From positions 252,858 to 316,857 of the forward strand of contig NZ_JABFMV010000001.1 in NCBI RefSeq assembly GCF_013359685.1: 64,000 nt of DNA, in the 5' to 3' direction. Positions 53,535-61,489 of this stretch are shown here, one piece after another. Numbering within the stretch: the stretch's first letter is position 1; every line of letters starts with the position of its first letter. This stretch comes from Leifsonia sp. C5G2. Lineage in GTDB: Bacteria > Actinomycetota > Actinomycetes > Actinomycetales > Microbacteriaceae. The notes under the pieces were generated by a model, which saw nothing but the letters and a program-made list of their open reading frames with translations, was not told the origin of the DNA and ran no database searches. The position numbers and the translations under genes were made by a program.

Positions 53535-54317
53535 GTGCTCGACTCCGCTCCCTACCGCACCGCCGACCTGTACCGGCCGGCCGTGCTCGCGGACCTGAGC
53601 CCCGCCCGTCCCGCGCCGGTGCCCGTCGTGCCCGCCGTCCCCGGGGAGTCCGGCCACCTCGCGCGCGTCGTGGCGAGCTCCAGCGATCGTGCCGGCTGGC
53701 TGCGGGCCCGCAGCCGGGGTATCACGGCGACCGACGTCGCCAAGCTCTCGACGCCGCGGTCGGTCCGGGCGGCCGCGTACGACAAGCTGCACGGCACCGG
53801 GTTCAGCGGCAACGTCTTCACCCAGCACGGTCGCTCGCGCGAACCGGAGATCGCCGCCTGGGTCGCGGCGACCCACGGCATCGAGCCCTCCGACCTGCTC
53901 TTCCACGCGGAGCGGGACCGCCGCCACCTGGCGACGCCGGACGGCCTCATCCTCCGCACCGGCGGTCGCATCGAGCTGGCCGAGATCAAGACGACGAACA
54001 AGCCGTTCCGGAGCATCCCCCGCCACTACCTCCGCCAGATCTGGTGGCAGCAGTACGTGCTCGGCGCGGAGCGCACCCTGTTCGTCTGGGAGCAGCACGA
54101 CGGCTTCGTCCCGCTGCGCGACGAGCCGGAGTGCCGCTGGGTGGACCGCGACGAGGCCGAGATCGCGAAGCTCGTCGCCCTCGCGGCCGACCTGATCGAT
54201 CTGCTCCGTCAGGCGACGTCGAGCGCCGCGCCGGCCTCGGGCTCCGCCGCCGCCGCGTCCGCTCCCTCCACCACCGTCGCCGAGCCGAGCGGGACGCGCG
54301 CGAGGGCGACCGCGTAG
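53535..54317 (+). CDS. YqaJ-like PD-(D/E)XK nuclease-family protein
   Basis: 260 residues. From about residue 50 it follows the YqaJ viral recombinase/lambda-exonuclease-like fold: SRGITATDVAKLSTPRSVRA, FTQHGRSREPEIAAWVAATH, ATPDGLIL (Asp) and ELAEIKTTN (Glu-X-Lys), then YLRQIWWQQYVLGAERTLFV. These are the active-site residues. The family is usually found in phages, but no other phage gene is near. GTG 53535 follows CAGAAT by six bases. The last 36 codons run antisense over the end of the DUF998 gene and are low-complexity. Confidence 0.8.
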   Translation: MLDSAPYRTADLYRPAVLADLSPARPAPVPVVPAVPGESGHLARVVASSSDRAGWLRARSRGITATDVAKLSTPRSVRAAAYDKLHGTGFSGNVFTQHGRSREPEIAAWVAATHGIEPSDLLFHAERDRRHLATPDGLILRTGGRIELAEIKTTNKPFRSIPRHYLRQIWWQQYVLGAERTLFVWEQHDGFVPLRDEPECRWVDRDEAEIAKLVALAADLIDLLRQATSSAAPASGSAAAASAPSTTVAEPSGTRARATA

Positions 54318-55033
54318 ACCGCGATCCACGCGATCGCGACCGTCGTGCCGATCAGCTCCAGCCACGCCCCCACGTCCGAGCCGACCCGCACGATCGCGAG
54401 CAGCCCGCCCACGATCGTGATGACCGCGACCGCCCCGCAGCTGAGCCGCGACAGCAGCGAGAGCCGCGGCAGCCGACGGCTGAACCCGACCTGCAGCATC
54501 GCGTAGCACGCCGCCGCGAACCCGACGACGGCGGACACCGTGTGCACCAGATCCTGGACCGTCGACTTCGGGTCGACCAGCGGGACCGGGCAGTACGCCG
54601 TGCACGTCACCTGCGACGCCAGCACGAAGCAGAGCGCGGCGAACCCCAGGGTCGCCGCCGGCGTCCACCGGGCGAGCAGCGGCGCCGACGAGCGGACATG
54701 GCCGCTCGCGACCGCGATCGCGAACCCGCCCACCGCGATCAGCAGCAGGGCGAGGGCGAAGGGCCCCGCCGTCGGGGCGCCCTGCGCGCCGAGCTCGCTC
54801 ACGTAGACCGGGTACGGAACGGTCAGGCGGGCCGCCCAGATGATCGTGAGGCCGCCGAGCACGCACAGCGTCCCGATCCCGAGCAGCACCGGCACCGCCC
54901 GCTGCCAGCCGCGCGCGAGCAGCGGAACCGCGAAGGGGTCGCGGGCGACCCGCAGCAGTCGTCGCACCTGTCGCTCCTCGGGTCGGCCGTCGTCTCCGGA
55001 GCCGGCGGCCGGCGCCGCCCCGGGTCGCAGCAT
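54209..55033 (-). CDS. DUF998-type membrane protein
   Basis: 274 residues with about eight hydrophobic segments, starting after a charged cytoplasmic N-terminus of about 40 residues (LGIGTLCVLGGLTIIWAARL is the first helix). The region SQVTCTAYCPVPLVDPKSTV with two Cys and the helix QDLVHTVSAVVGFAAACYAM match the DUF998 layout. Function of this family is unknown. Its 3' end overlaps the convergent YqaJ-like gene by 109 bases. Confidence 0.75.
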   Translation of the reverse strand: MLRPGAAPAAGSGDDGRPEERQVRRLLRVARDPFAVPLLARGWQRAVPVLLGIGTLCVLGGLTIIWAARLTVPYPVYVSELGAQGAPTAGPFALALLLIAVGGFAIAVASGHVRSSAPLLARWTPAATLGFAALCFVLASQVTCTAYCPVPLVDPKSTVQDLVHTVSAVVGFAAACYAMLQVGFSRRLPRLSLLSRLSCGAVAVITIVGGLLAIVRVGSDVGAWLELIGTTVAIAWIAVYAVALARVPLGSATVVEGADAAAAEPEAGAALDVA

Positions 55034-55074
55034 CCTAACCGGCCTGCCGCTGGGAACGACCTGGGGGTATCCGA

Positions 55075-55093
55075 AACAGACTGTTCACATGTG
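55075..55093. promoter_or_regulatory. Small palindromes in a divergent promoter region
   Basis: AACAG-A-CTGTT (55075-55085) is followed directly by CACATGTG (55086-55093), between the DUF998 gene and the oxidoreductase gene. Likely binding sites for a regulator, identity unknown. Confidence 0.35.
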
Positions 55094-55172
55094 GTGACCC
55101 GACGGTAACACCCCCGAAGCACGGGCAGGCTTGACTGGCACGCAGGACTTGGATCCGACGAGGGGAAAGCGA

Positions 55173-56141
55173 ATGCCGAAGACGATGCGCGCCGCGCTCC
55201 TGGACGCCCCCGGCGGGCCCGACGCCCTCCGCATCGGCGAGACCGCCTACCCGGACAAGGTGAACGCGGAGTTCCTGGTCAAGGTGGTCGCGTCCAGCGT
55301 GAATCCGATCGACGCCAAGACGCGGGCCGGGCGCGGGGTGTTCGGCGCCATCCACTCGTTCCCCGCCGTGCTCGGGCACGACTTCAGCGGCGTCGTGGTG
55401 GAGTCGCCCTACAGCGCCCACCCGATCCGCCCGGGCGACGAGGTGTTCGGGATGGTGGTGGTCCCGCGTTTCGGCGGGAGCTACGCCGAGTATGTCTCCG
55501 TGCCGGCGCTGAGCGTCGTGCGGAAGCCGTCGACGCTGTCCCACATCGAGGCGGCCGCCGTTCCCGTCGCCGCGCTCACGGCGTGGGGCATGGTGGTGGA
55601 AGTCGCGAAGGCGCACGAGGGTCAGCGGATGCTCATCCACGCCGGGAGCGGCGGGGTCGGCCACTTCGCGGTGCAGTTCGCGTCGTACTTCGGCGCGCAC
55701 GTGATCGCCACCGCGTCCGGCGGCAAGGCGTCGTGGCTGCGCTCCCTCGGCGCGGCCGAGGTGATCGACTACACGACGACGCGGTTCGAGGACGTCGTGC
55801 ACGACGCCGACGTGGTGATCGATCTGGTGGGCAACGTCCACGACGACACGGGGACGCGGTCGCTTCAGGCGCTGCGGCCAGGGGGTCTCATCGTGAACGC
55901 CCCGACCGGCAGCTGGCCGACCTTCGCCGAGGAGACGGCGGCCGCCGGCGTCCGCGGCACCGACTACAAGGTCGCACCCGACGGCAACGCCCTCGCGGTG
56001 ATCGCACGGCTGCTGGAGGCCGGGAACGTGCGCGCGCACGTCGACCAGATCTTCGCCCTGGAGCAGATCGCCGACGCGCACCGCGCCGTCGAGGGCGGCC
56101 ACACGCGCGGCAAGGTGGTCGTGAAGGTCGCGGAGGGCTAG
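55173..56141 (+). CDS. Zinc-independent MDR alcohol dehydrogenase / quinone oxidoreductase family
   Basis: 322 residues. GroES-like N-terminal domain (VVASSVNPIDAKTRAGRGVF, VLGHDFSGVVVE) and a Rossmann domain with MLIHAGSGGVGHFAVQFASY for NADPH. The zinc-binding Cys residues of true alcohol dehydrogenases are missing, as in quinone and enone reductases. GAGGGGAAAG lies before ATG 55173. Its TAG stop is part of the left copy of the 22-bp repeat that bounds the abi insert. Confidence 0.88.
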   Translation: MPKTMRAALLDAPGGPDALRIGETAYPDKVNAEFLVKVVASSVNPIDAKTRAGRGVFGAIHSFPAVLGHDFSGVVVESPYSAHPIRPGDEVFGMVVVPRFGGSYAEYVSVPALSVVRKPSTLSHIEAAAVPVAALTAWGMVVEVAKAHEGQRMLIHAGSGGVGHFAVQFASYFGAHVIATASGGKASWLRSLGAAEVIDYTTTRFEDVVHDADVVIDLVGNVHDDTGTRSLQALRPGGLIVNAPTGSWPTFAEETAAAGVRGTDYKVAPDGNALAVIARLLEAGNVRAHVDQIFALEQIADAHRAVEGGHTRGKVVVKVAEG

Positions 56142-56159
56142 AGCGCCCGCTCCATCACG
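56138..56159. repeat. Left 22-bp direct repeat bounding the abi unit
   Basis: Identical, base for base, to 57330-57351. It covers the stop codon of the oxidoreductase gene. See the right copy for interpretation. Confidence 0.9.
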
Positions 56160-57141
56160 CCTTGTTCCACAGGGCGAGCTCATGCCAGTCCTCGGGAAAC
56201 CCCATCGTGTTCTCGAGCGTCATGCCGCCGACGTTGCCCAGTTTCTTCGCCTGTGTTCGAAGCGCCGACCATGCCCACGTGCTCGACGGATTCAGGGCCC
56301 TCTCGAGGTAGGCCGTCAATGCAATCAGAAGGTAGATCTTCTGCCTCTGATCGTTGTCCAACTCATTGAGATGGTGCAGGTCCGCGGGCGCTACCTGAAT
56401 CGAGTACTTGGGGGGAACGTCGACGGTGGAGCGGTTCCAGATCCGGTTGCTGTGCGCGCAGTGATTACGCAAGATGTTCAAGGCCCGCAGCCAACGAAGT
56501 AGCGTGTCGGATCCGTTCCCTCCGAGGCCCAATTCGTCAGCGATCTTCTTACGATCGCGCTTATCCATCAATGAATAGAGACGTATCAGGCAACCGAAAT
56601 CCATGAACCCGGTGGCCGCCCAGATCGGAATCTCGCCACCATAGTGGAGGATATGGTGCTTGACGTACTCCTCGTCCTTGGCATCCTGGCGCAGTTTCTC
56701 GTAGCGGCGCACCCACGCTTCGTGTGCCGATTCGCCGTCAACATTGACTCTCGAGCAGGCAGCCGAATCTAGGCAATCAACCCGTAGGTGCCCGTCTCCG
56801 GCGCGTTTACGTAGCAGGTAGCCGACCTTGGTCGCGAACCCGACCTCGATCTCCTGTAGAGCTGGCAGCAGTACTGCTCGAAGTTTTCGATCGAACTCGT
56901 GGAGCCGTAGCGCGTCATCAAAGTCGGCACCATCACGAAACTCATCCGCACGGGTGCGCCCGGCGTTGCGATCGGAGTCCGTGGGAGGCTTTCTGAATGG
57001 ATACGTGTAGGCAGAAAGCCGGTAGTAGCCGATGCGTTTGAGTGCCGCTATAGCTTCTGGACGACTCGCGGTCGATAGACCACGACCCACCATTCGCGCT
57101 AGCTGGGCCTCGTAGGACAGATGACCCTTCACGCTACCCAC
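56155..57141 (-). CDS. Abi_2 (AbiD/AbiF) family abortive-infection protein, HEPN type
   Basis: 328 residues. The N-terminal LSYEAQLARMVGRG and IAALKRIGYYRLSAYTYPFR, then FDDALRLHEFDRKLRAVLLP, are the hallmark blocks of the Abi_2 family. The C-terminal half carries LRALNILRNHCAHSNRIWNR, an RNXXXH-type HEPN ribonuclease motif. Such proteins stop phage growth by cutting RNA in the infected cell. Base composition is visibly more A+T-rich than the neighbours, the gene has no partner protein, and a structured RNA gene lies directly upstream. The start is uncertain: GTG 57141 or GTG 57132, neither with a strong ribosome binding site. The C-terminal end reaches into the left repeat. Confidence 0.88.
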   Translation of the reverse strand: MGSVKGHLSYEAQLARMVGRGLSTASRPEAIAALKRIGYYRLSAYTYPFRKPPTDSDRNAGRTRADEFRDGADFDDALRLHEFDRKLRAVLLPALQEIEVGFATKVGYLLRKRAGDGHLRVDCLDSAACSRVNVDGESAHEAWVRRYEKLRQDAKDEEYVKHHILHYGGEIPIWAATGFMDFGCLIRLYSLMDKRDRKKIADELGLGGNGSDTLLRWLRALNILRNHCAHSNRIWNRSTVDVPPKYSIQVAPADLHHLNELDNDQRQKIYLLIALTAYLERALNPSSTWAWSALRTQAKKLGNVGGMTLENTMGFPEDWHELALWNKA

Positions 57142-57150
57142 CGTGGCGAC

Positions 57151-57218
57151 AAAGAAAACCAGCCCATGTCATCTCGGTGACTCGAAAGTCGGTGAGCGAC
57201 AGCGGGGCTGGTATTTAT
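57151..57218 (-). ncRNA. Candidate ncRNA of the Abi unit (about 68 nt)
   Basis: Reading leftward: a promoter (57254-57225), then six or so unpaired bases, then stem ACCAGCCC (57205-57212) with GGGCTGGT (57158-57165), followed by a T-run TTTCTTT (57157-57151), so the outer stem doubles as terminator. Inside are TGTC/GACA and a short hairpin GACT-TTCG-AGTC (57190-57179) flanked by two copies of TCACCGA. It ends ten bases before the abi start region. Location between promoter and HEPN gene suggests an RNA regulator or antitoxin. Existence of the RNA is predicted, not shown. Confidence 0.65.
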
Positions 57219-57224
57219 GGCCCT

Positions 57225-57254
57225 AGCTTAACCGTTCGGCGTGCACGCGTGCAA
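57225..57254 (-). promoter_or_regulatory. Promoter of the ncRNA-abi unit
   Basis: TTGCAC (57249-57254), 18-base spacer, TAAGCT (57225-57230) on the minus strand. The -35 overlaps a perfect 12-bp palindrome TGCACGCGTGCA (57242-57253), a possible operator. Confidence 0.6.
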
Positions 57255-57329
57255 CGACTTCCCGGGGAGTTTTGAGCTTTCCCGGCGTGTCGGCGCGGGT
57301 TTGTTCCGAGTCGGGACGGATGGGTGGTT

Positions 57330-57351
57330 CTAGAGCGCCCGCTCCATCACG
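57330..57351. repeat. Right 22-bp direct repeat; 3' end of the GNAT gene
   Basis: Perfect copy of 56138-56159. Here it encodes the last residues of the GNAT protein and its stop codon, so this is the ancestral site and the left copy is the duplicate made on insertion, as at attachment sites located in gene ends. Confidence 0.9.
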
Positions 57352-57863
57352 AAGTCGTCCTCGTAGCGGTCGCCGACCAGGAAGCGCTTGACGCCGACGC
57401 GCTCGAAGCCGTTCTTGCCGTAGAAGCGCTGGGCGCGGCCGTTCTCCTGGTTGACACCGAGCCAGATCCCGTCGGCGCCCGCCTGCTCCGCCAGCCGGAG
57501 GCTCTCGGCCATGAGCCGGCCGGCGACGCCCTCTCCGTGGTGGCCGGGCAGCACGTAGCACTTGCTCAGCTCGGCTGTGGGGCGGATGCGGAGGCTGGCG
57601 CGCACGTCCTCGTCGCCCGGTTCGCCCAGGACGACCATGGTGTAGCCGATCGCGACGCCGTCCCCGTCCTCCGCGATGAGCAGCCGGCGCCGATCGTCGG
57701 CGAGGTACTCGGCGAAGCGCTCCTCCGACAGGACGGACGCGATGAACGCGGCCTTCGCCTCCTCGGTCGTGTGCGGCGGGCACGCGAGCGGGAACGTCAC
57801 GGCGGCGACGGCGGCCAAGGCGGCCTCGTCGCCGGCGGCGGCGGGACGGATGGTGACGGTCAC
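57330..57863 (-). CDS. GNAT-family N-acetyltransferase
   Basis: 177 residues. The acetyl-CoA-binding region is TAELSKCYVLPGHHGEGVAG followed by RLMAESLRLAEQAGADGIWL, and LGVNQENGRAQRFYGKNGFE is the family's C-terminal motif. Substrate unknown. GTG 57863 follows TAGGCT by six bases. The 3' end is the right repeat, so the insertion left this gene intact. Confidence 0.88.
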   Translation of the reverse strand: MTVTIRPAAAGDEAALAAVAAVTFPLACPPHTTEEAKAAFIASVLSEERFAEYLADDRRRLLIAEDGDGVAIGYTMVVLGEPGDEDVRASLRIRPTAELSKCYVLPGHHGEGVAGRLMAESLRLAEQAGADGIWLGVNQENGRAQRFYGKNGFERVGVKRFLVGDRYEDDFVMERAL

Positions 57864-57932
57864 GCCCTCAGCCTACCGAGCGCCGCGCGTCATGAATCGG
57901 GTGGCACGGGCGTCTCTGAGGAGAGACAAGGC

Positions 57933-58316
57933 ATGAGTTCCACCGCAGGAGAGGCGCGCACAGCAGTGACTGAGAGAGACGATTCTTCGTACCTTCCCGA
58001 CCCTCAGCAGGGCGCGACGATCGCGCCGGGAGCCGTCGCGACGTCCCGGGCGCGTTCTGGCAGCAATCGCCGCGCGTGGCTGCTGCTGGTGCTCTGCGCC
58101 CTGCTCGGCGTGGCTCTGACCACGGTCACCCACTCCCTGGGCGTGATGCTGACCACGGCCTGGTTCTCGAACGCCGTCATCGTCCTCACCCTTCTCGTCA
58201 GTGCGCTGCTCATGCTGACGGGACGATTCCGCGCCTGGGTGCCCATCGTCGGAATGGTGTTGGCCGTCGTCGCCTGGACGGCGCCCTTCTTCATCGTCAT
58301 GCTGCTGCTCCGATAG
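57933..58316 (+). CDS. Small membrane protein (127 aa)
   Basis: A hydrophilic N-terminus of about 45 residues is followed by three hydrophobic segments (AWLLLVLCALLGVALTTVTH, AVIVLTLLVSALLMLTG, IVGMVLAVVAWTAPFFIVML). GAGGAGAGAC lies before ATG 57933. No family is recognised. The gene stands alone and is closed by a strong terminator. Confidence 0.7.
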   Translation: MSSTAGEARTAVTERDDSSYLPDPQQGATIAPGAVATSRARSGSNRRAWLLLVLCALLGVALTTVTHSLGVMLTTAWFSNAVIVLTLLVSALLMLTGRFRAWVPIVGMVLAVVAWTAPFFIVMLLLR

Positions 58317-58326
58317 CCCGCACAGC

Positions 58327-58362
58327 GGACCGGCCGCCTCCCGCGAGGGAGACGGCCGGTCC
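58327..58362. terminator. Bidirectional terminator hairpin
   Basis: GGACCGGCCGCCTCCC pairs with 58347-58362 (one G-T pair) around a GCGA loop, a 16-bp stem between convergent genes. Confidence 0.85.
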
Positions 58363-58379
58363 GGCGGGCGTTCGGGCCG

Positions 58380-60377
58380 TCAGTGCCGGCCCTGCGCCAC
58401 CCAGCTGAGCAGGTCGAACGAGACGCCGCCGAGGCCGGTGACGTCGTCGTAGCCCTTCGCCGTCTTGAGCGAGGTGTCCTGATCCAGCGTCACCAGGTAG
58501 GTGTTGCCGCTGATCTTGCTGGTGTAGACGAGCGCCTGCGGCGGGTTCTGCGGCTGCACGTCGCGGAACGCGTTCGGCAGGATGCGCTTCACGCCGTACA
58601 GCGTCGGGTTGGCGAACCCGATGGTGCTGCGCGTCGCCTGCTGCACGATCGCGATCTGCGCGGCCACGATCGGCGCGGCCAGCGACGTTCCGCCGTAGGT
58701 CTCGTTGATGTAGTCGCCGGTCGCCAGCGTGCTGTCGTCGACGATCGGGCGGATGCCGATCTGGAACCCGGTGTAGGGGTCGGCCAGGGCCGCCACGTCG
58801 GGCGAGACGCGCTTGCCCTGAGCGAGCGCCTGAGGGACGATGCCGCGCTGGTAGTCGGGCTGCGCGAACACGGCGCTCACGCCGCCGCCCGCACCGCCGA
58901 CGAACCGCGTGCCCGGGAGGGGCTGCGCGTAGCTGAGCGTGCCGTCGGAGTTCTTGACGATCTGGTCGAACTGGTCGCCCCAGCCGGTCTCCCACGCGAT
59001 CTTGCCGTTCTTGTCGATGCCGGTGCTCGTGCCGCCGACCGAGGTGACCCACGGCGAGGACGCCGGGAAGTCGGGCGACGCGTAGCCGAGGTTGGCCACC
59101 TCGTCGCCATTGTCACCGCTCGAGAAGTACAGGCCGATGCCCTCGCCCGCGGCCTGGAGCTGCAGGTTCACCTCGCCCTGGATGACGTCGGCCGGGACCG
59201 CCTCGCCGACGTTGCCGTAGCTGTTGCTGACGATGTTGGCGAGCTTGTTGTCGAGGATCTTCGACATCGCGATGTCGAGGCCGCCGCCGCAGTCCGTGCC
59301 GCCGACGTAGAGGATGCGCGCACCCGGCGCGATGGCGTGCACCGACTCGACGTCGAGCGTCTGCTCGCCCTGCCATCCGCTCGGCTGCTGGCACAGCTCC
59401 TGGTCGGTGAACTCGCTCGGCTTCGGCACCAGCTGCTGGTAGCTGGAGTTGGTGAGGCCCGGCTCGCCGTTCTGCTGCGAGTAGGAGTTCACATCCTTCA
59501 GGATGCTCGGGCTGGCGTACGCGTCGATGATCGCGACCGTCTGGCCGGTCCCGTTGACGCCCTTCTTGCCCAGAGTGTCGAGCCCGTACGCGCTGCGCAG
59601 CTGCTGCGGCGTGTAGCCGCAGTTGTTGGTGCTGTACTGCGTCTGGCCGTTGTACGCGGGCGGGACGGTCACGGTGTGCTCGCCGATGTAGTGCGAGCAC
59701 GGCGCATCGATCACCGGCGCTGCGGCCGCGAACTTGCGCGCGACGGTCGGGTCGCCGGAGGGGCCGAGGTCGCCCTGTTTGATCGAGTCGGGACGCGTCG
59801 TCGTGCGCGACTGCTCGATGCTGATCGCGGACACCTTGCTCGCCAGCGCCGTCGGAACCGACGGAGCCGACGACGGCGCCACGAGCTTGCGGTCGGCGTG
59901 GTTGTACGAGTGCAGCGACGTCCCGAACACCGAGCCGAGCTGCTCCGCCGTGCCGCGGAAGACGACGTACTGGCGGCTGTCCGGGACACCCTGGATGGTG
60001 AGCCCTGCCGTCTTGATGAAGCTCACGACCGAGTCGAAGTCGGCCTTCGTGGGCGAGAAGCGGTTGATCCACTGCTGCGGCGACAGCGCCTTGCGGTACC
60101 CGCGGTCCAGCGGGTTCGAGACCGCCTTCGCGAGCGCCTCTGCGCCCTTCTGGTCGCGCAGGGGCAGGTAGATCTCGCCCTGCACCGTCGTGTCGGCCGC
60201 GGCCGCGCCCGCGTCGTTTGCGGGCGTCGCCCAGGAGGGGACGGACCCGGCGTACGGCACCCGGTCGGCCGCGTTGGCGGCGGAGGTCCCCGCCAATGAC
60301 AAAGCCACCACGGCAGTCGTGGTGGCGACGATCCCGAGAGCCCTCTTGTGAAGGGATCGGGTGGTGCGAAGTGCCAT
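58380..60377 (-). CDS. Secreted S53 (sedolisin/kumamolisin) peptidase
   Basis: 665 residues: signal peptide (basic start, TTTAVVALSLAGTSAANAAD), an activation pro-domain (about 60-200; PLDRGYRKALSPQQWINRFS) and the catalytic domain. Glu and Asp of the Ser-Glu-Asp triad lie in QGEQTLDVESVHAIAPGA, the oxyanion Asp in LYFSSGDNG, and the nucleophile Ser in NETYGGTSLAAPIVAAQ; DVTGLGGVS near the end matches the Ca2+ site. It degrades protein outside the cell, probably best at low pH. ATG 60377 has GAAGGA eight bases upstream; ATG 60386 is the alternative. Confidence 0.92.
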   Translation of the reverse strand: MALRTTRSLHKRALGIVATTTAVVALSLAGTSAANAADRVPYAGSVPSWATPANDAGAAAADTTVQGEIYLPLRDQKGAEALAKAVSNPLDRGYRKALSPQQWINRFSPTKADFDSVVSFIKTAGLTIQGVPDSRQYVVFRGTAEQLGSVFGTSLHSYNHADRKLVAPSSAPSVPTALASKVSAISIEQSRTTTRPDSIKQGDLGPSGDPTVARKFAAAAPVIDAPCSHYIGEHTVTVPPAYNGQTQYSTNNCGYTPQQLRSAYGLDTLGKKGVNGTGQTVAIIDAYASPSILKDVNSYSQQNGEPGLTNSSYQQLVPKPSEFTDQELCQQPSGWQGEQTLDVESVHAIAPGARILYVGGTDCGGGLDIAMSKILDNKLANIVSNSYGNVGEAVPADVIQGEVNLQLQAAGEGIGLYFSSGDNGDEVANLGYASPDFPASSPWVTSVGGTSTGIDKNGKIAWETGWGDQFDQIVKNSDGTLSYAQPLPGTRFVGGAGGGVSAVFAQPDYQRGIVPQALAQGKRVSPDVAALADPYTGFQIGIRPIVDDSTLATGDYINETYGGTSLAAPIVAAQIAIVQQATRSTIGFANPTLYGVKRILPNAFRDVQPQNPPQALVYTSKISGNTYLVTLDQDTSLKTAKGYDDVTGLGGVSFDLLSWVAQGRH

Positions 60378-60443
60378 GAATGTCATCCTTCGAACTCGGG
60401 ACGGGCTCGACGTCGAGCCGCCGCGCGACGCGCGACAGGAGCG

Positions 60444-60473
60444 ACCCTAGACCCGGGCGTTCTACCACCGCAA
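60444..60473 (-). promoter_or_regulatory. Probable promoter of the S53 peptidase gene
   Basis: TTGCGG (60468-60473), 18-base spacer, TAGGGT (60444-60449) on the minus strand, 67 bases before the start codon. Confidence 0.55.
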
Positions 60474-60671
60474 CAGGGGGTAGACAGTTCCGTCGCAGAA
60501 CTTGCCGGACATGAACCATCCTCACCCGCCCCGCGGCTCTCCCGCTGGCCCACCCGCCTCCCTACCGGACTCCACCCCGACCCCGTCGAGGTGAGACTGA
60601 TCGTCGTTATTCCGCCCGAGTGGTGGCAAGATGTCGCGACTCGGCGGCCGCGCAGGGCTCGGAGGAACGGC

Positions 60672-60708
60672 GGAAGGGCCGGGACCGCGGTGCGGTCCCG
60701 GCCCTTCC
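60672..60708. terminator. Terminator of the nusG-rplKA transcript
   Basis: GGAAGGGCCGGGACCGC pairs perfectly with 60692-60708 around a three-base loop (17-bp stem), 21 bases after the rplA stop. Confidence 0.9.
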
Positions 60709-60728
60709 GGGGTGTTCGGTGAACGAAC

Positions 60729-61418
60729 TCAGATGGCGTTGACGTCCAGCGGGATGCCCGGGCCGAACGTGGTCGACACGGCGCCCTTCTGGATGTAACG
60801 GCCCTTCGCGGCGGACGGCTTGAGACGCACGACCTCCTCGAGGGCGGTCTTGATGTTGTCGTTCAGCTGCTCGGCGGTGAAGCCGGCCTTGCCGACGACG
60901 AAGTGCACGTTGGCGTGCTTGTCGACGCGGAACTCGATCTTTCCGCCCTTGATGTCGGAGACGGCCTTCGCCACATCCGGGGTGACCGTGCCGGTCTTCG
61001 GGTTGGGCATGAGGCCGCGCGGGCCGAGCACCTTGCCGAGACGGCCGACCTGGCCCATGAGCTCCGGGGTGGAGACGGCCGCGTCGAAGTCGGTGTAACC
61101 GCCGGCGACCTTCTCGATCAGGTCGGCGCCGCCGACCTCGTCCGCACCGGCCGCGATGGCCGCCTCGGCCGCGGGGCCGGTGGCGAACACGATGACGCGG
61201 GCGGTCTTGCCCGTACCGTGAGGAAGAATGACGGTACCGCGGACCATCTGGTCCGCCTTGCGCGGGTCGACGCCCAGCTTCAGCGCGACCTCGACGGTCG
61301 AGTTGAACTTGGCGGAGCCGGTCTCCTTCGCGAGGGCGACGGCCTCCTCCGGCGTGTAGAACTTTCCGGCCTCGATCTTCTCGGCCGCGGCCCGGTAGGC
61401 CTTGGACTTCTGTGCCAT
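60729..61418 (-). CDS. rplA: 50S ribosomal protein L1
   Basis: 229 residues, full length. [35 protein letters not shown] and [19 protein letters not shown] are conserved L1 blocks, the last being the signature. It binds 23S rRNA at the exit-side stalk. It follows rplK by 71 bases. rplJ does not follow here but lies 38 kb further along. Confidence 0.98.
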   Translation of the reverse strand: MAQKSKAYRAAAEKIEAGKFYTPEEAVALAKETGSAKFNSTVEVALKLGVDPRKADQMVRGTVILPHGTGKTARVIVFATGPAAEAAIAAGADEVGGADLIEKVAGGYTDFDAAVSTPELMGQVGRLGKVLGPRGLMPNPKTGTVTPDVAKAVSDIKGGKIEFRVDKHANVHFVVGKAGFTAEQLNDNIKTALEEVVRLKPSAAKGRYIQKGAVSTTFGPGIPLDVNAI

Positions 61419-61489
61419 GTGATTTCTCCTAACGAGAATGTGGTGCGAGCCTGGCCGGCTCTTCCACGTATGTCTTGAGGGGGTCGGGC

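Larger units (their letters stand above)
60378..60728. other. Intergenic stretch of 351 bases
   Basis: It holds the S53 gene promoter at 60444-60473, a leader of about 60 bases, and the rplA terminator at 60672-60708. Between about 60480 and 60665 I see only open frames of odd composition with no start signal, and no clear palindrome. Confidence 0.6.

Noticed and set aside
56160-57329. Insertion sequence as the carrier of abi
   Set aside because: No transposase and no terminal inverted repeats next to the 22-bp direct repeats.
53535-57351. Prophage remnant spanning the YqaJ-like and abi genes
   Set aside because: The genes between them (DUF998, oxidoreductase) are ordinary and of host composition; no phage structural or lysis genes.
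58383-60299. Plus-strand open frame of 638 codons
   Set aside because: Antisense to the S53 peptidase, which has signal peptide and full active site.
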